From Bacteroidales bacterium (GTDB taxonomy: Bacteria; Bacteroidota; Bacteroidia; Bacteroidales; UBA7960): DNA of 6,313 nucleotides. Under the pieces are notes generated by a model. It made no database searches, was not told where the DNA came from, and saw nothing but the letters and a program-made list of their open reading frames with translations. The stretch spans positions 1 through 6,313 of the forward strand of contig SLDN01000188.1 in assembly GCA_007125275.1 (NCBI GenBank). Direction: 5' to 3'. The position numbers and the translations under genes were made by a program. Shown here one piece after another: positions 6,207-6,313 of the stretch. Position 1 is the stretch's first letter, and the number at the start of each line of letters is the position of its first letter.

Positions 6207-6313
6207 GATATTCCGGTGTGACAGGTTAATATAACGGGTGACAGTGGTAATGACGGTAACAGGTCAAGCCCTGTCATTACGGCAATCTGTTTAGCTGTTC
6301 TTATCTTGTTAAT
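6207..6313. other. Right-edge region without a recognisable gene
   Basis: These 107 bp lie upstream of the anti-sigma-like gene on the - strand. Two - strand frames close early (TAA at 6311-6309 and at 6303-6301), either of which could be the end of an upstream gene. The third stays open across the whole stretch and ends in a TGA (6205-6203) overlapping the downstream ATG, but its translation (ending VILTCHTGIS) does not resemble an ECF sigma factor C-terminus. No clear Bacteroidota promoter (TTTG followed by TAnnTTTG) is visible here on the - strand. Confidence 0.4.
6237..6280. repeat. Degenerate 9-bp repeats and inverted repeat upstream of the anti-sigma-like gene
   Basis: On the + strand three consecutive 9-mers share the form GGTrAyrrn: GGTGACAGT (6237-6245), GGTAATGAC (6246-6254) and GGTAACAGG (6255-6263). 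A further related GGTGTGACAGG lies at 6215-6225. GTAATGAC (6247-6254) and GTCATTAC (6273-6280) form a perfect 8-bp inverted repeat around an 18-bp spacer; within it ACAGG (6259-6263) and CCTGT (6270-6274) can form an alternative 5-bp stem with a 6-base loop. This could be a binding site, an RNA hairpin in the leader or between two genes, or chance. No T-run follows on either strand, so it does not look like a terminator. Confidence 0.35.

Noticed and set aside
6222..6313. + strand frame reading GDSGNDGNR followed by a hydrophobic stretch, resembling a Gly-x-x repeat before a membrane segment
   Set aside because: A TGA at 6219-6221 precedes it, and no start codon is in frame before the hydrophobic part (only a TTG near the edge); it is better explained by the 9-bp DNA repeats.

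Overview
The window is a chromosomal segment that looks like Bacteroidota (probably class Bacteroidia). The support is gene content and order, with the complete batB-batC-batD-batE series after a truncated batA. The moderate GC content, weak Shine-Dalgarno signals and flanking predicted anti-sigma/Spy-like pair also fit that phylum. I cannot resolve the genus.

Positions 1-5154 (+ strand) hold the 3' part of a Bat (Bacteroides aerotolerance-type) operon. batA is cut by the left edge exactly inside its metal-binding DxSxS motif. batB is a complete second von Willebrand A (VWA) membrane protein. batC is a secreted TPR protein with an Asp/Gln/Glu-rich tail. batD is a large periplasmic protein with one C-terminal membrane anchor and a cytoplasmic tail. 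batE is a TPR protein with two later membrane helices and a terminal SH3-like domain. Gaps are 9, 46 and 16 bp (37 bp for the second if batC starts at TTG 1777), and batD/batE overlap as ATGA, so the five genes are very likely one transcript. In related genomes a MoxR-type AAA+ ATPase and a DUF58 protein usually precede batA; here they would lie left of the window. Topology from the positive-inside rule puts both VWA domains, both TPR proteins, the body of BatD and the SH3 domain in the periplasm. This suggests one inner-membrane/periplasmic assembly, whose biochemical task is still unsettled in the literature.

Positions 5158-6206 (- strand) hold two genes converging on the operon, with only 3 bp between the batE stop and the facing stop. 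Read from right to left they are a one-helix membrane protein with the layout of a Bacteroidota anti-sigma factor, then 38 bp later a secreted Spy/CpxP-like protein. This order is commonly seen behind an ECF sigma factor gene, which would lie beyond the right edge.

Positions 6207-6313 contain no recognisable gene. They hold a short cluster of degenerate 9-bp repeats and an inverted repeat.

I see no tRNA, rRNA, insertion sequence, CRISPR array or convincing terminator. The window is mostly a well-known conserved locus. The less explained parts are the anti-sigma/Spy-like cassette, its nearly zero-gap junction with the bat operon, and the repeat-bearing DNA at the right edge.
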